A stretch of DNA of 64,000 bases from a candidate division BRC1 bacterium HGW-BRC1-1. Lineage in GTDB: Bacteria > Sumerlaeota > Sumerlaeia > Sumerlaeales > Sumerlaeaceae. The DNA lies in assembly GCA_002842095.1 (NCBI GenBank), contig PHCB01000009.1, forward strand, positions 71,468 through 135,467, given 5' to 3'. The notes beneath the pieces are model-generated. The model had not been told where the DNA came from. It worked only from the letters and a program-made list of their open reading frames with translations, and ran no database searches. This document shows positions 30,705 to 41,171 of the stretch, one piece after another (the stretch's first letter is position 1; each line of letters opens with the position of its first letter). Made by a program: the position numbers and the translations under genes.

Positions 30705-30802
30705 GCCCCTTGCGGGGCTGAAAATTGTTGGGAATTGTTCTTGGGGTTCCGGTCGCTGCGCGACCTTCACCCCAAGCTACTTACCGCCGCCCCTTCGGGG
30801 CG
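30705..30802 (+). repeat. Composite intergenic palindromic element, copy C (related architecture to 2711-2803)
   Basis: Hairpins GCCCCTTGCGGGGC (30705-30718), CTTGGGGTtccGGTCGCTGCGCGACCttcACCCCAAG (30740-30776), CGCCCCTTCGGGGCG (30788-30802). Confidence 0.75.
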
Positions 30803-30973
30803 AGATGGGCCACATCCAAACTCTCCATCAAACCGCAATGTGTAGCATTGCAGCAAGTCTCTGTAACCAGAACCCCCGGAACAGTCCACCCTGGAATTCC
30901 GTTCCGGAGGAGCGGCAGAATAAACTCGCGGCCATGGCCATGCCCACGAGGCGGGCATGCGAGAGGGGGGAGG

Positions 30974-31050
<77 letters not shown>

Positions 31051-31158
31051 TCCCGACACGGCAAGAAACATTACCCGCCCGATGGTAACGACATTCGGGC
31101 CCGCAAACGGTTTTCACAGAAAACCCATCTGTCGAATGTCCACGGCAAAACGTCAGAA

Positions 31159-32802
31159 TTATTTATTTCCTATCGGCGCCGTTGAATTCTCATCGCGAAA
31201 ACCCACGGCCGGGAAAACAATGGCGCGTTGCAATTCTCCACCATTCAAGGGCGGAGGGAAGGATTCGAACCAGGGAGCAAGTTGCTCCTGACGTTTGGAA
31301 AGGGGCTTTCGCTTTTCCGCGCCTACATGCATAATCACCGCGTTTTCGCCCCGGTGGGCAGGCAGAAGATGATCCTGGCTCACGCCGTGCTTTTGCAACA
31401 GGGCGGTTAGCCCGTATTCTTCCGCCGATTCGTGATTGAGGGTGAAAACGGGATGATTCCCTTCTCCATAAAACCAATAGGCGAATGCGCCGGAGTAACG
31501 GCTGGCCAGCAAAAAAGCGGGTTTGTCTGCGGGGAGTCGGGCGAACTCCTCGTCAGCGCGATGGGTAATTTCACGCCAGCCCTGGATGCTTCGAAACAAC
31601 GGGCGGCGACCAATGGTTGTGGTGATGACACCGGTAAAAAGCTCCACCGTGCCGAGAGCCATTATGCTAAATCCCACCACGGGAATGGCCGCCAAAAAAC
31701 GAAGCCTACGACGGCGTGACTGCTCGCTGCGCGCGGCTAACAGTAAGTCGTTGGCCAGCAGCGCAACCGCTATCATGGCGGCGACATAGACCGGAGCATC
31801 CCACTGTTCACGATCCAACCGACGCTCGGTAATGGCGGAGATCAGCGCAAAGAAAACCCACATAAAAACCGCGAACCACCCGACGAAAACCAATGCGCGA
31901 CGATCGCGTCGGATCCCCCGCACCAATGCCGCAAACATCGCAACCACCATGGCCGGATAAAGCAACGGGGAGTACATGCCGAAGTGAGCGCCATGGTAAA
32001 CGAGGAGGTTTTCCAGGGAGGGAGAAATGCCACTCTGGCGCTCCACGAGATGATAGCGCAACGTGGGCCAGCCCTGGGCCGCTTCGGTATAAACAGCCAG
32101 CGGCGCGAAAATAAGCGCGGCCATAAACACGCACAACCAGGGCCCCGCCGTGCGCCATTGTTTGCGCCAATCCGGCACAGTGAGAAGGCAAAGGGCCAGG
32201 GACGGGAAGTACAAGATCATCATGTATTTCACATGGAGTCCGAGTCCCACCACCACACCCGCCGCAATCCATGCCAGGGTAGCGTTGCGTCCGCGTCCTT
32301 CCAAAGCAAGCCACGTGAAAAACATGGCTGTGGCCCAGAAGAAGAGCTGGGTTCCATCGGGCGTAAGGATGGCGCCGAAGGCAAAAGTCATGGGTGTGGC
32401 GAGGAACAACAGTGCAGCCCAGCAAGCCACCTTGCGGCCGCCCAGCGACCGCGCCAAGGCATACATCATAAAAGGGGTGAAGCAGCCAACCACAATCGAG
32501 AGAAGCCGCACACCCAACCCTGTGCGACCCGCCATGGCCATGCCCAGACCGGCCAACAACGGCGTGCCCGACGGGTGCGGACAGAAGTTCAAGGGCTCGT
32601 GGGACCAGAGCCACGCATATAAAATTTCATCGGGAAAAAGATCGGACCACGCGGCAAACAGAGCGCGTATGACGAGCAACCCAAGGCCCAGCAAAACCAG
32701 CCACCATTCACTGTGCCGCCCCAGGGGGAGGGGCAATCCTCCATCAGCCCCCGACCTTGTCGTCTCAAATGAACCGCTTTGCGTCAGCTCTGAATTGACC
32801 AT
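31159..32802 (-). CDS. Glycosyltransferase family 39-like / ArnT-like polytopic membrane protein
   Basis: 547 aa; ALFAAWSDLFPDEILYAWLWSHEPLNFCPHPSGTPLLAGLGMAMAGRTGLGVRL; many TM helices. Confidence 0.8.
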   Translation of the reverse strand: MVNSELTQSGSFETTRSGADGGLPLPLGRHSEWWLVLLGLGLLVIRALFAAWSDLFPDEILYAWLWSHEPLNFCPHPSGTPLLAGLGMAMAGRTGLGVRLLSIVVGCFTPFMMYALARSLGGRKVACWAALLFLATPMTFAFGAILTPDGTQLFFWATAMFFTWLALEGRGRNATLAWIAAGVVVGLGLHVKYMMILYFPSLALCLLTVPDWRKQWRTAGPWLCVFMAALIFAPLAVYTEAAQGWPTLRYHLVERQSGISPSLENLLVYHGAHFGMYSPLLYPAMVVAMFAALVRGIRRDRRALVFVGWFAVFMWVFFALISAITERRLDREQWDAPVYVAAMIAVALLANDLLLAARSEQSRRRRLRFLAAIPVVGFSIMALGTVELFTGVITTTIGRRPLFRSIQGWREITHRADEEFARLPADKPAFLLASRYSGAFAYWFYGEGNHPVFTLNHESAEEYGLTALLQKHGVSQDHLLPAHRGENAVIMHVGAEKRKPLSKRQEQLAPWFESFPPPLNGGELQRAIVFPAVGFRDENSTAPIGNK

Positions 32803-32850
32803 TCATCCAGCCATCTTCAGATCATTGCCCTATGCAATGACTAAAACCTT

Positions 32851-32940
32851 CCACGCGAAAAAACGCGAAATTATCTCGAACCTGTTGACAGCGCGGGCCG
32901 TCTGGCGACAATTTACTCTTTCGCGTTTCCCGCGTTTTGG
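32851..32940. repeat. Imperfect inverted repeat of the ACGCGAAA family
   Basis: ccacgcgaaaaaacgcgaaatta (32851-32873) versus tttcgcgtttcccgcgttttgg (32919-32940). Confidence 0.75.
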
Positions 32941-32992
32941 AGTTGTTTCCACGGGGGAGGCCTCACTGGACTGAAAAGGATTTTCTCACGTC

Positions 32993-33859
32993 ATGGCAAT
33001 TCTCGTCGATCGCAACACACGACTCATCATTCAGGGCATCACGGGAAACGAAGGACGCTTTCATGGGTCCCAGATGATTGAGTACGGCACGAACGTGGTG
33101 GGCGGGTGCGTGCCCGGTAAGGGCGGAATGACGGAGTTGGATCGCCCCGTGTTCGACACCATGAAGCAGGCCGTGGAAGCCACGCAGGCCAATGCATCCA
33201 TCGTGTATGTGCCGGCGTCTTTCGCAGCAGACGCTGCGCTGGAAGCCATCGACAGCGGCGTGGACCTGGTGGTGGTGATCACCGAGGGTATCCCGACGCT
33301 GGACATGGTGAAGGTATACTGGGCCGCGCGGCAAAAGGGTGTGCGGCTATTGGGGCCGAACTGCCCGGGCGTCATTTCTCCGGGCAAGGCCAAGGTGGGA
33401 ATCATGCCGGGCCACATCCACAAAGAGGGGCGCATCGGCGTCATCTCGCGGTCGGGCACGCTGACCTACGAAATCGTGAAAGAGTTGACGACCCACGGCA
33501 TGGGCCAGAGTACGTGCATCGGTATCGGCGGTGATCCGGTCATCGGGACCAGCTTCACGGATGCGCTGGAACTGTTTGAAGCGGACAACGAAACCGACGC
33601 GGTGGTGTTGATCGGCGAGATCGGCGGCACCGACGAAGAAACTGCGGCGCAGTTCGTGAAGGACAAAATGAGCAAGCCGGTGGTGGGATTCATCGCAGGA
33701 CTGACCGCGCCACCGGGCAAACGCATGGGTCACGCGGGCGCCATCATCAGCGGCGGCAAAGGCACCGCGAAGGAAAAGATCGCAGCCCTGAACGCAGCCG
33801 GAATCCCCGTGGCAGAGCGACCGGATCAGATAGCCGATCTGGTGCGAGACGCCATTTAA
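32993..33859 (+). CDS. sucD: Succinate-CoA ligase (ADP-forming) subunit alpha
   Basis: 288 aa; [74 protein letters not shown]. Confidence 0.97.
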   Translation: MAILVDRNTRLIIQGITGNEGRFHGSQMIEYGTNVVGGCVPGKGGMTELDRPVFDTMKQAVEATQANASIVYVPASFAADAALEAIDSGVDLVVVITEGIPTLDMVKVYWAARQKGVRLLGPNCPGVISPGKAKVGIMPGHIHKEGRIGVISRSGTLTYEIVKELTTHGMGQSTCIGIGGDPVIGTSFTDALELFEADNETDAVVLIGEIGGTDEETAAQFVKDKMSKPVVGFIAGLTAPPGKRMGHAGAIISGGKGTAKEKIAALNAAGIPVAERPDQIADLVRDAI

Positions 33860-33887
33860 CGCTTTCAGCCCCGAGACACTGCCGCGC

Positions 33888-34682
33888 TCATCTGTGCAGT
33901 TTGGAGCGTTCCTCTTCAGCCCCTTTTTTGTGTAGGGGTTTGGACGTGAGTTTTCCTCTGGCGCCGTCGCGCACGACGTGTCCGCGCGCGTGGTAACCGG
34001 TATCCTTGATTAGTTTGAAAACCATTTCCGAATCGTCGATGTCACGCATCAGCACCGGCTCGTCATTCTCTGCAAAAACTTCGATGTTGCCGAGTCTCAA
34101 CATACGAGCCGCCAGGGAGGGCTCGCTGCGGCGGCAATCCAGATAATTGCGCAGGTCAAGCTGGTCGTCGGTTCGCGTCAGAAGGCCGACCCGCGTGTAG
34201 ATGCACTGCGTGGTTACCTCGTAGTGCTCGCGCATTTGCCTCACCAACGTACTGCCCACAAACAGGGGCACAGCTAATGCATACGCCATGTAAACCAGCA
34301 GGCGGCTCCAGTGGGCGGAAAATCCGTAAACCACCAGCAACACAATTTCGATGCAGAGGATGGTCATAAGCACCACGGCCAGGCGTAGCCAAACGACCTT
34401 TAACGACGGACGTCCCGCCCAAACGGCCTCCTCTTCCTCTTGTCCCTGGTAGGCGGACCCTTCGTCGGTTCCATCAAGCTCATCAACCACGTTGTCGGGA
34501 TCTCCTTGTTCAAGTCGGTCCGGGAGCGGCGCCACCTTCACCCGGCGCGCGCAGGCGTGCGCGTTGGACAATTCGAAGCGGGCGTGCCGGAGCAAAGTCA
34601 ACGGACTTTCCACCCGACGCGAGTTGCCGAGGGCAGGGACACCGGAAAAAAACTTGCGACAAAGTCGTTGGTATTGGATCAA
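33888..34682 (-). CDS. Bacterial PH-domain (YdbS/YdbT-like) membrane protein; start uncertain
   Basis: Two TM segments followed by VTTQCIYTRVGLLTRTDDQLDLRNYLDCRRSEPSLAARMLRLGNIEVFAEND. Confidence 0.65.
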   Translation of the reverse strand: MIQYQRLCRKFFSGVPALGNSRRVESPLTLLRHARFELSNAHACARRVKVAPLPDRLEQGDPDNVVDELDGTDEGSAYQGQEEEEAVWAGRPSLKVVWLRLAVVLMTILCIEIVLLVVYGFSAHWSRLLVYMAYALAVPLFVGSTLVRQMREHYEVTTQCIYTRVGLLTRTDDQLDLRNYLDCRRSEPSLAARMLRLGNIEVFAENDEPVLMRDIDDSEMVFKLIKDTGYHARGHVVRDGARGKLTSKPLHKKGAEEERSKLHR

Positions 34683-34735
34683 ACACCAACTGAAGTCCGA
34701 TCGAGATACCGGGGTGGCAGCGAAAGGAAGAGTTC

Positions 34736-35497
34736 ATGGGACGAGTTGGCATCCGTGGTTTCGGCGGCATATGGTCCGCAACGTGGGCTTGTGCACTATG
34801 GGTTTGCGCCTGTTTGACTCTGGCCGGATGCAACCCTGGTCAGCGCGAAGAAGCGCGCGAGCAGGTGCGCCAGTCGCGCGAGTGGACCCCCGAGAACATC
34901 AAAAAGTATCCCAAAGAATTCGCCCTGTTTGTCGTGCGCGAATCCGAGGCGGCAGTCGGCCAGTATGAAGCAGAGAGACTGCGCATTGTGCAGGAGACCG
35001 CTCGGGTGAAGCAAATGGGCGATGAATCGCGTGCAAAGGCGGAGGCTGGCCGTTCTGCGCTGACCGAATTAAAGAACCTCTACCGCACGGCAGACGCCAA
35101 TAGCTCCTGGCCGGTGGTTTGGCGCGACGTTCCACGCGATGCGGATTGGATGAGACGTAACATCGTGAAGCTGAACGCTGAAACCAAGCGCGCGGAGGAG
35201 GCGACTTCCCGCACCGAGGCCGTGTTGAAGAAGCGGGCCATCCAATTGGAAGAAAACCGCGTGGCAACCGACAAAGCCTACGATGTGGTGGAGCAAATGA
35301 AGCTCGCCCAAACCGAGATTGAGACCAAAGGTCTCACCGCCCAACTTGAAAAGCGTCTGGCGGAAATAGGCGCCGTGGTGAAGGAGCTGGGAGGCGGCAC
35401 GCAGGCCAGCGATTTGGACAATCTTGACGACCTTGTGGTAGAGAAACGCGCCGCGAGCGATGACGCGTCCTTCGAATCTTTGATGGCGCAGCCATAG
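34736..35497 (+). CDS. Coiled-coil lipoprotein
   Basis: CACLTLAGCNPGQREEAREQ lipobox; long charged helical C-terminal region. Confidence 0.75.
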   Translation: MGRVGIRGFGGIWSATWACALWVCACLTLAGCNPGQREEAREQVRQSREWTPENIKKYPKEFALFVVRESEAAVGQYEAERLRIVQETARVKQMGDESRAKAEAGRSALTELKNLYRTADANSSWPVVWRDVPRDADWMRRNIVKLNAETKRAEEATSRTEAVLKKRAIQLEENRVATDKAYDVVEQMKLAQTEIETKGLTAQLEKRLAEIGAVVKELGGGTQASDLDNLDDLVVEKRAASDDASFESLMAQP

Positions 35498-35511
35498 GGG
35501 ACCGGGGGATC

Positions 35512-35598
35512 ATGGTCAGGAACCTGGCGGGAAGCATCATGGGTGCGGTGATTTTTGCCGCGGTGGGGTTAGTCTTAATAGGCGGAGGGATCGCATAA
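35512..35598 (+). CDS. 28-aa single-pass membrane microprotein
   Basis: MVRNLAGSIMGAVIFAAVGLVLIGGGIA; stop overlaps next ATG (TAATG); below ORF-track cut-off. Confidence 0.5.
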   Translation: MVRNLAGSIMGAVIFAAVGLVLIGGGIA

Positions 35599-36242
35599 TG
35601 ATGTGGTTGCTGATAGCGTTTGTGTTGATCCTGGTCGTGTCGGTGATCCTGACCGCTCTGTTTGGCGGAGGCGACTTCGACATCACGCACTTCCTGATGT
35701 GGTGCGGGGCACTGCTGATTATCTCGGTGTTGGGATTTTTTATCGTGAAGCAATTCACCGGGCCGCCCCAGCCCAAACTGTCGCGCGATGCGGCGAAGAG
35801 CGCGGCTGTTTTGCGAACGAAGTTAACCGAGGCGCAAGCCCAGCGTCAGTCGATGGAGACCCGGTTGAATGTGCAAATTCCCGAGTTCCGCCAGATGCTG
35901 GGGGGGCAGGTGGCGCAGGTGCGTGGTCAGGCAGCCGACGCCACATCCGCCGACGCGGAACTAAAGGAAATTGCCCAGATGATGGTGGGGCTGGATAAAC
36001 ACGAGAAAGAACTGAGAGCGGGCATTCCACGGTGGCAGGCCATCGAAAGACGCATTGAGCGAAAAATTGCCGCCACGGAGACTTTCGACAAGGCAGAAGA
36101 AAAACAGCTACTCGACGACATCCAAAAGGAAGAAGTGGAAACCGAGAAAAAGCTGAAGGTGGAACTTAGCTCCCACATCGGGTGGGGTGTGCTGGCCGAC
36201 ACCGAGGTAGAGCAGAAGCTTGAACAACTGAAGGGGCAGTGA
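35598..36242 (+). CDS. Membrane-anchored coiled-coil protein
   Basis: 214 aa; two N-terminal TM segments, then long coiled coil. Confidence 0.75.
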   Translation: MMWLLIAFVLILVVSVILTALFGGGDFDITHFLMWCGALLIISVLGFFIVKQFTGPPQPKLSRDAAKSAAVLRTKLTEAQAQRQSMETRLNVQIPEFRQMLGGQVAQVRGQAADATSADAELKEIAQMMVGLDKHEKELRAGIPRWQAIERRIERKIAATETFDKAEEKQLLDDIQKEEVETEKKLKVELSSHIGWGVLADTEVEQKLEQLKGQ

Positions 36243-36344
36243 GGACAAATCCGATAAGATTTACCGGCTGGTACTGGATGGAGCGTATTAGGCAGGGGCC
36301 CGATCGTCCGACGGTTTTGTCAGGTTCCAGATGGATCGCATGGA

Positions 36345-36386
36345 GTCCATATAGTCCATCGTGTCCATACCGTCCATTTCGTCCAT
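36345..36386 (+). repeat. 9-bp tandem repeat GTCCATnnn, five copies at exact 9-bp spacing
   Basis: GTCCAT at 36345, 36354, 36363, 36372, 36381. Confidence 0.95.
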
Positions 36387-36401
36387 CCCCTGCCGCTACT
36401 A

Positions 36402-37931
36402 CTACTCCAACTTCTCCGCAGCCGCCGCACACGCTTCGATGCGGCGCGCCACTTCCTCTGCTCCGAGAAACCACAGCCCGTGAAACAGCGGCGGGGAAGC
36501 TGTGCGACCTGTGACCGCCAAGCGCACCGGTTGGGCTATCGCACCAAACTTCACGGCCGCGCTCTCGCTGAAGGCACGTAGCGGTTCCTCCATGGTGTGG
36601 CACCACGCCTCAAGTCGTTCCGCTGATTCCGGTTGCCCAGCAATGCCTGACTTGGCTACCGCGCCTTCCCACGTTGCCGCGATGATGCGTCCGGTCTCGC
36701 GAAGCCGTTCCACCGCTTCGGGGGCGGCCAGCAACTTGCGCATGGCTTTGTCATCCCACGCGGTTGGCGCCGCGAAAAAGAAATCCAGCGCGTCGCCAAA
36801 TTCGATCAGCGTGCGGCAGCGTTCCTTCGCCAGATCGATAACGCCTCGCAGCATTGCGTCGCCCTGAACCAGCGCATTACCCGACACGTGCTCGCCGGGG
36901 AAGCGCTCCGCCAGCACCGGCAATACGCGTGCGACCAGTTCTTCGGCGCTCAGTCGACGAATATGCATGCCGTTCATCCACATGAGTTTCTCGTGGTCGA
37001 ACACCGCCGGGCTTTTGTTCACGCGGTCCAGCGAGAAACGTTTCGTCAGTTCCTCCATGGTCATCACTTCGTCGAACTCGGCCTCGGACGGCGCCCAACC
37101 CAGCAGCGCGAGGAAGTTCAACAGTGCCTCGGGCAGGATGCCCAGCGAGGCGAACTGGTCCACGCCGGTGGCTCCGTGGCGTTTGCTCAGCTTCTGTTTG
37201 TCGGTGCCGAGGATGAGCGGCAGGTGGGCGAAGCGCGGCGGTTGCACGCCGAAAGCCTGATACAGCAACACCTGCTTCGGCGTGTTAGAGACGTGATCCT
37301 CGCCACGGCAAACAAGCGTGATACCCATGTCCACATCGTCGACCACGTTGGTGAAATTATACAGGGGCGAGCCGTCGCCGCGGGCGATGACGAAATCGCC
37401 AATGGCATCGTTGGCCGTTTCGATGCGTCCGTACACGAGATCATTGAAGGCGGTTACCTCGCCCGGAGGTGTGCGAAATCGGATGACGAAGGGCGCGCCG
37501 GCTTCCTGCGCAGCGAGGGCTTCCTCGGCGGGAAACATGGTTTCGCGATAGGAAAAAATGGTTCCGGCGGCGCGGGCTTCGTCGCGCAGTTGGTCCAGCC
37601 GGTCCTTGGGGCAATAGTCGCGATAGGCCTTGCCCGCCGCCAGCAATTCTTCGAGGCGTCGCGCGTGGAGATCGACCCGCTTGGTTTGGTATACCGCCGG
37701 TTCATCCGCCTCCAGACCCATCCACTTCATGCTTTCGAGAATCTGCCGCACGGCATCGTCGGTGGAGCGTTCGAGATCGGTATCTTCGATGCGCAGCAGG
37801 AACTTGCCCCCTGTGTGGCGCGCGTGCAGGAAGTTGAACAGAGCCGCGCGAGCGCTGCCCACGTGAAGGTAACCGGTGGGGCTGGGGGCAAACCGCACGC
37901 GCTCGGGGCGCGGCGAAGTGGAATCAGTCAT
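36402..37931 (-). CDS. gltX: Glutamyl-tRNA synthetase
   Basis: RVRFAPSPTGYLHVGSARAALFNFLHARHTGGKFLLRIEDTDLERS; KLSKRHGA. Confidence 0.97.
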   Translation of the reverse strand: MTDSTSPRPERVRFAPSPTGYLHVGSARAALFNFLHARHTGGKFLLRIEDTDLERSTDDAVRQILESMKWMGLEADEPAVYQTKRVDLHARRLEELLAAGKAYRDYCPKDRLDQLRDEARAAGTIFSYRETMFPAEEALAAQEAGAPFVIRFRTPPGEVTAFNDLVYGRIETANDAIGDFVIARGDGSPLYNFTNVVDDVDMGITLVCRGEDHVSNTPKQVLLYQAFGVQPPRFAHLPLILGTDKQKLSKRHGATGVDQFASLGILPEALLNFLALLGWAPSEAEFDEVMTMEELTKRFSLDRVNKSPAVFDHEKLMWMNGMHIRRLSAEELVARVLPVLAERFPGEHVSGNALVQGDAMLRGVIDLAKERCRTLIEFGDALDFFFAAPTAWDDKAMRKLLAAPEAVERLRETGRIIAATWEGAVAKSGIAGQPESAERLEAWCHTMEEPLRAFSESAAVKFGAIAQPVRLAVTGRTASPPLFHGLWFLGAEEVARRIEACAAAAEKLE

Positions 37932-37991
37932 GGCAAGAAATCGTCTCTCTTAAAGTGGTGGCGCCGCCGCAAACCTGCGGCGAGCGCGTGG

Positions 37992-40859
37992 TCAGTATTC
38001 CAAAATGGTGGTGGCATCATCGGTTGCGGTGATGCTCGTGGTGGCATTGTCCGCAGATGGCGCACCATACAACGCCCAGCCTGTCACCGCTTCGGGATGT
38101 CCACCCGCAGCGGAAAGCCGCCGGGCGTAATCAGCCGCCTCGGCCTCGTTGTCCGCCTGGCGGGCCACAAGCATCAGGTCGGCCAGAGCCTCGTTATCGT
38201 TGGGGGTCAGAACCAGAATGCGGCGCAGTTCACGCACGAAATCATCCATGCGATTCTGCGAATAGTAAACCCGTGCGATTTGCTTGCGCAGCGACACATC
38301 CAGCGGGCTGGCGTGGATGGCATCGAGCAGGAACTCGATTTTTTTCTCGGGTTGACCACTGCGATCATACAGCCCCAGCAGCGTATCCAACGCCGCGGTC
38401 TGGCTTGGGTCATCCATGTACATTTTTTGCAGCAGTTGAATGGAATCGGACGTGTTCTCGCCCATGGCCGCCAGAGTCACAATCTTCGCCTGAGCCTGGG
38501 GGAGATACTTTTTGCGATCCTGCTGCAGGGGTTGCAGCTTGGGTTCGTATTCCATGATGATCCGATAGTAGCCTAAAATTTCAGTATGCAGCTCGCTCAC
38601 GCGGGTCTCCAACGCAGCGCGTTTGTCTTCACTCAGCGTCCTGTCGGACAGCTCCACCTGGGTCATCTGCAACAACTGGGTCCCCAGCGCCGCCGCCACC
38701 CACTGGATATTCGGCTTCCACGCCTGACGCGCCGCCTCACGAATTTCTTCGTACGCCTTTCCCATCAGTTGAAGTTTCTTGGCGGGGTCTTGCTCGCGAC
38801 TCACCTTCAGCGAGTACATGATGCCGAGGTTCAGGTGAACCTCGGAGTAGTGCGGATTGATGCGGTTGAGCGTCTCGTAGGTCTCGATGGCCTTGTCGAA
38901 AAGCTCGGGGCCTTCCTCATAGCCAGCCAGGGTGTTATACACATGGCCCAATTTGTAATACGAAGTACCAAAACTGGGGTTGAGCTTGATGGCCTTCTCG
39001 AAGCTGTCGCGGGCCAGTTCATAATAAGGCAGCCCGTCGAGATCCTTCCGCTCGCGATCCTCGGCATATTCCATATAGATTAACCCGGTGCCGTTCGCGC
39101 GGGCCGCCTCGAAATATTTCTTCGATTGGGGAATGCTGCGCAGGCAAAACAACCCCGCGACAACCAGCAAACCATAGCGCGCCACCAGACGGAACCGCTG
39201 GGTGCTGAGAGGGACCGGCATCGCGGCCACCTCGGGACTGTCCGGTTCGTCGTCCAGGCGCTTCACGCCCATGCTCAACCCGAACAACGCCCAGTAAATG
39301 ACACCACACACAGCCCAGCGGTTGTTGGGGCTGAAGAAATTCTGGAACGCAATGGAGACCAGCCCCGTGAAAATTGCGATCTGATAGAGCATGTGAGCGC
39401 GGTTGGCGGTGGAGTGAATCTGACGCCAGGAGTCGACCATCACTCGGATGTGAAACGCCATGAACGCCAGCAGGCCGAAGGCGCCGAACTCGAGCAGAAC
39501 GTCGAGGTACCAGTTGTGGCCGAAGGTGGTGACGTTGTTAATCTGCGTGTCGAAGTAAATGGGTGAGCGGAAGACAGGGAAATAGAATCGGTATCCGCCC
39601 GGCCCGGTGCCGAAGAGGATGGACGAGAAATCGAGGCGCGCGGCGGTGTGATCCATGCCGTAGAGCCATGGCCAGAACCCGCCCCCCCACAGCACCTGAC
39701 GACCTGCGTAGGCTTCGGTTTTGAAATCCCAACCACGGTCGAGGGTGGGAATCATGAGGATGATTAATGTTACGCCCAGCACCACCGCTCCCACGAGGAA
39801 TGTGATGAGCAGCTTGCGCGACATCCACTCGCGAATGTGACGCCAGGTGAGCAACACGAAGGTGCCCGTGCCCAGCACGCCGAAGGCGAAATAGGAGTCG
39901 TTGGAATTGGTGAAGGCGAGGCAGACAAGCATGAGCAGGAAGGTGGCCAGCGCCAGAACCTTGTAACCGGCGTGCTCCTCCACGAAGAACATGCACAGCG
40001 GCAGCCAGATGGTCATGACGAGGAAGGCCGCGAAAAAGTCGGAATTGAGAATGGAGGAATACATCTCCCGCGACCTCGACAGGGTCTCCATCAGGTTCAG
40101 GGCCTGGGGCGACCAGAAGGGGTCATTGCGCGGATAGCTCTGGTTCATTTTCTGCATCAGGTCGCCCATCCAGCCGGTGAAATCGTGCCCGGCGTAGAAC
40201 AGCAGGCCCAGCACGGCGGAGAAGAAACAGAGGATAACGAAGAACGCCATCACGCGGCGCATCTCCATTTCGGATGTCATAAACCACGCGAAAACGACCG
40301 TGAAGGTGGCGCAGGCGAGTTGGAACCAGACAACGCGCTCGCCCACCAGCCAGAATTGCATGTTAACGAAAAACGAGACGAAGGTGAGCAGGGTGAAAAT
40401 GCCCAGCAGAATCGTGGCGCCATCGCGCCGCAATTTGAACCGGGAGAAATCCACCTTCCAGGCCGCCGCCGCCAGCAACACGGGGGGCAGGCTCATGAGG
40501 AGGAGATTTTTGATCTCATCGAGTTGGTGCGTGTAGGGCGTGAACAGGAAGAAAATGAGCGCCACGGTGACGAACGTCGCCGTCATGAGACCAAACGCCC
40601 AGATGATGCCCACCAGCGCGGCCGGCGCAACTATGGTGGCGAGCGCCGTCTGGAAAGATTTGGTGTAGGTATCCAGCGTGAAGCTCATGAGCAGCAGCGT
40701 CATGACAAAGAACAACGCGCCGAGGATGAGCCACTGTTTGTATGAAGTGTCACCAACGGTAAACGGACCGCTGGTGGCTGCGATGGCCTCCGCCTGCGAG
40801 TTTCGCCTCGGGCGATCAGGACGCCGGCGGGGTGTTGGTGCGGGATTTTCGTTCTTCAT
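37992..40859 (-). CDS. O-antigen ligase-like polytopic membrane protein with C-terminal TPR region
   Basis: N-terminal TM array, TTFGHNWYLDVLLEFGAFGLLAFMAF ligase-type motif, then TPR-like repeats; start at MKNENPAP. Confidence 0.8.
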   Translation of the reverse strand: MKNENPAPTPRRRPDRPRRNSQAEAIAATSGPFTVGDTSYKQWLILGALFFVMTLLLMSFTLDTYTKSFQTALATIVAPAALVGIIWAFGLMTATFVTVALIFFLFTPYTHQLDEIKNLLLMSLPPVLLAAAAWKVDFSRFKLRRDGATILLGIFTLLTFVSFFVNMQFWLVGERVVWFQLACATFTVVFAWFMTSEMEMRRVMAFFVILCFFSAVLGLLFYAGHDFTGWMGDLMQKMNQSYPRNDPFWSPQALNLMETLSRSREMYSSILNSDFFAAFLVMTIWLPLCMFFVEEHAGYKVLALATFLLMLVCLAFTNSNDSYFAFGVLGTGTFVLLTWRHIREWMSRKLLITFLVGAVVLGVTLIILMIPTLDRGWDFKTEAYAGRQVLWGGGFWPWLYGMDHTAARLDFSSILFGTGPGGYRFYFPVFRSPIYFDTQINNVTTFGHNWYLDVLLEFGAFGLLAFMAFHIRVMVDSWRQIHSTANRAHMLYQIAIFTGLVSIAFQNFFSPNNRWAVCGVIYWALFGLSMGVKRLDDEPDSPEVAAMPVPLSTQRFRLVARYGLLVVAGLFCLRSIPQSKKYFEAARANGTGLIYMEYAEDRERKDLDGLPYYELARDSFEKAIKLNPSFGTSYYKLGHVYNTLAGYEEGPELFDKAIETYETLNRINPHYSEVHLNLGIMYSLKVSREQDPAKKLQLMGKAYEEIREAARQAWKPNIQWVAAALGTQLLQMTQVELSDRTLSEDKRAALETRVSELHTEILGYYRIIMEYEPKLQPLQQDRKKYLPQAQAKIVTLAAMGENTSDSIQLLQKMYMDDPSQTAALDTLLGLYDRSGQPEKKIEFLLDAIHASPLDVSLRKQIARVYYSQNRMDDFVRELRRILVLTPNDNEALADLMLVARQADNEAEAADYARRLSAAGGHPEAVTGWALYGAPSADNATTSITATDDATTILEY

Positions 40860-41167
40860 GGAATGGTTCCTTCGGGTTTGTCGCGCTCGACCCATTCGCC
40901 ATCAATGGTGGTGGCGGAAGGCTCGAACGGCGGTGACACATGGATGCGAATCTCCTGCCCGAGGGCAGCGAGGAAATCTTCAAAATCGGCGCGCTGGCCC
41001 GGCGACACCCAGAACTCCACGAGCCCCAGTTTCGGGTCCTTGGTGCGCAGCACGGCCAGACCATCGTACCCCTCGCACAGGGCGCCCACCCAGCCTATCT
41101 GGTGGGGCTCCACACGGGCGCGGTAAACCAGGCCGGGGGATGGTTGTTCGGGTCGGTGGGCGCGCAC
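40856..41167 (-). CDS. DUF4911-like small protein
   Basis: 103 aa; VYRARVEPHQIGWVGALCEGYDGLAVLRTKDPKLGLVEFWVSPGQRADFEDFLAALGQEI; ATGA overlap with the downstream gene. Confidence 0.6.
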   Translation of the reverse strand: MRAHRPEQPSPGLVYRARVEPHQIGWVGALCEGYDGLAVLRTKDPKLGLVEFWVSPGQRADFEDFLAALGQEIRIHVSPPFEPSATTIDGEWVERDKPEGTIP

Positions 41168-41171
41168 GCGT

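Noticed and set aside
36888-38576. 562-aa plus-strand ORF
   Set aside because: Antisense to gltX and the O-antigen ligase/TPR gene; His/Gly/Arg-rich low-complexity translation typical of a shadow frame
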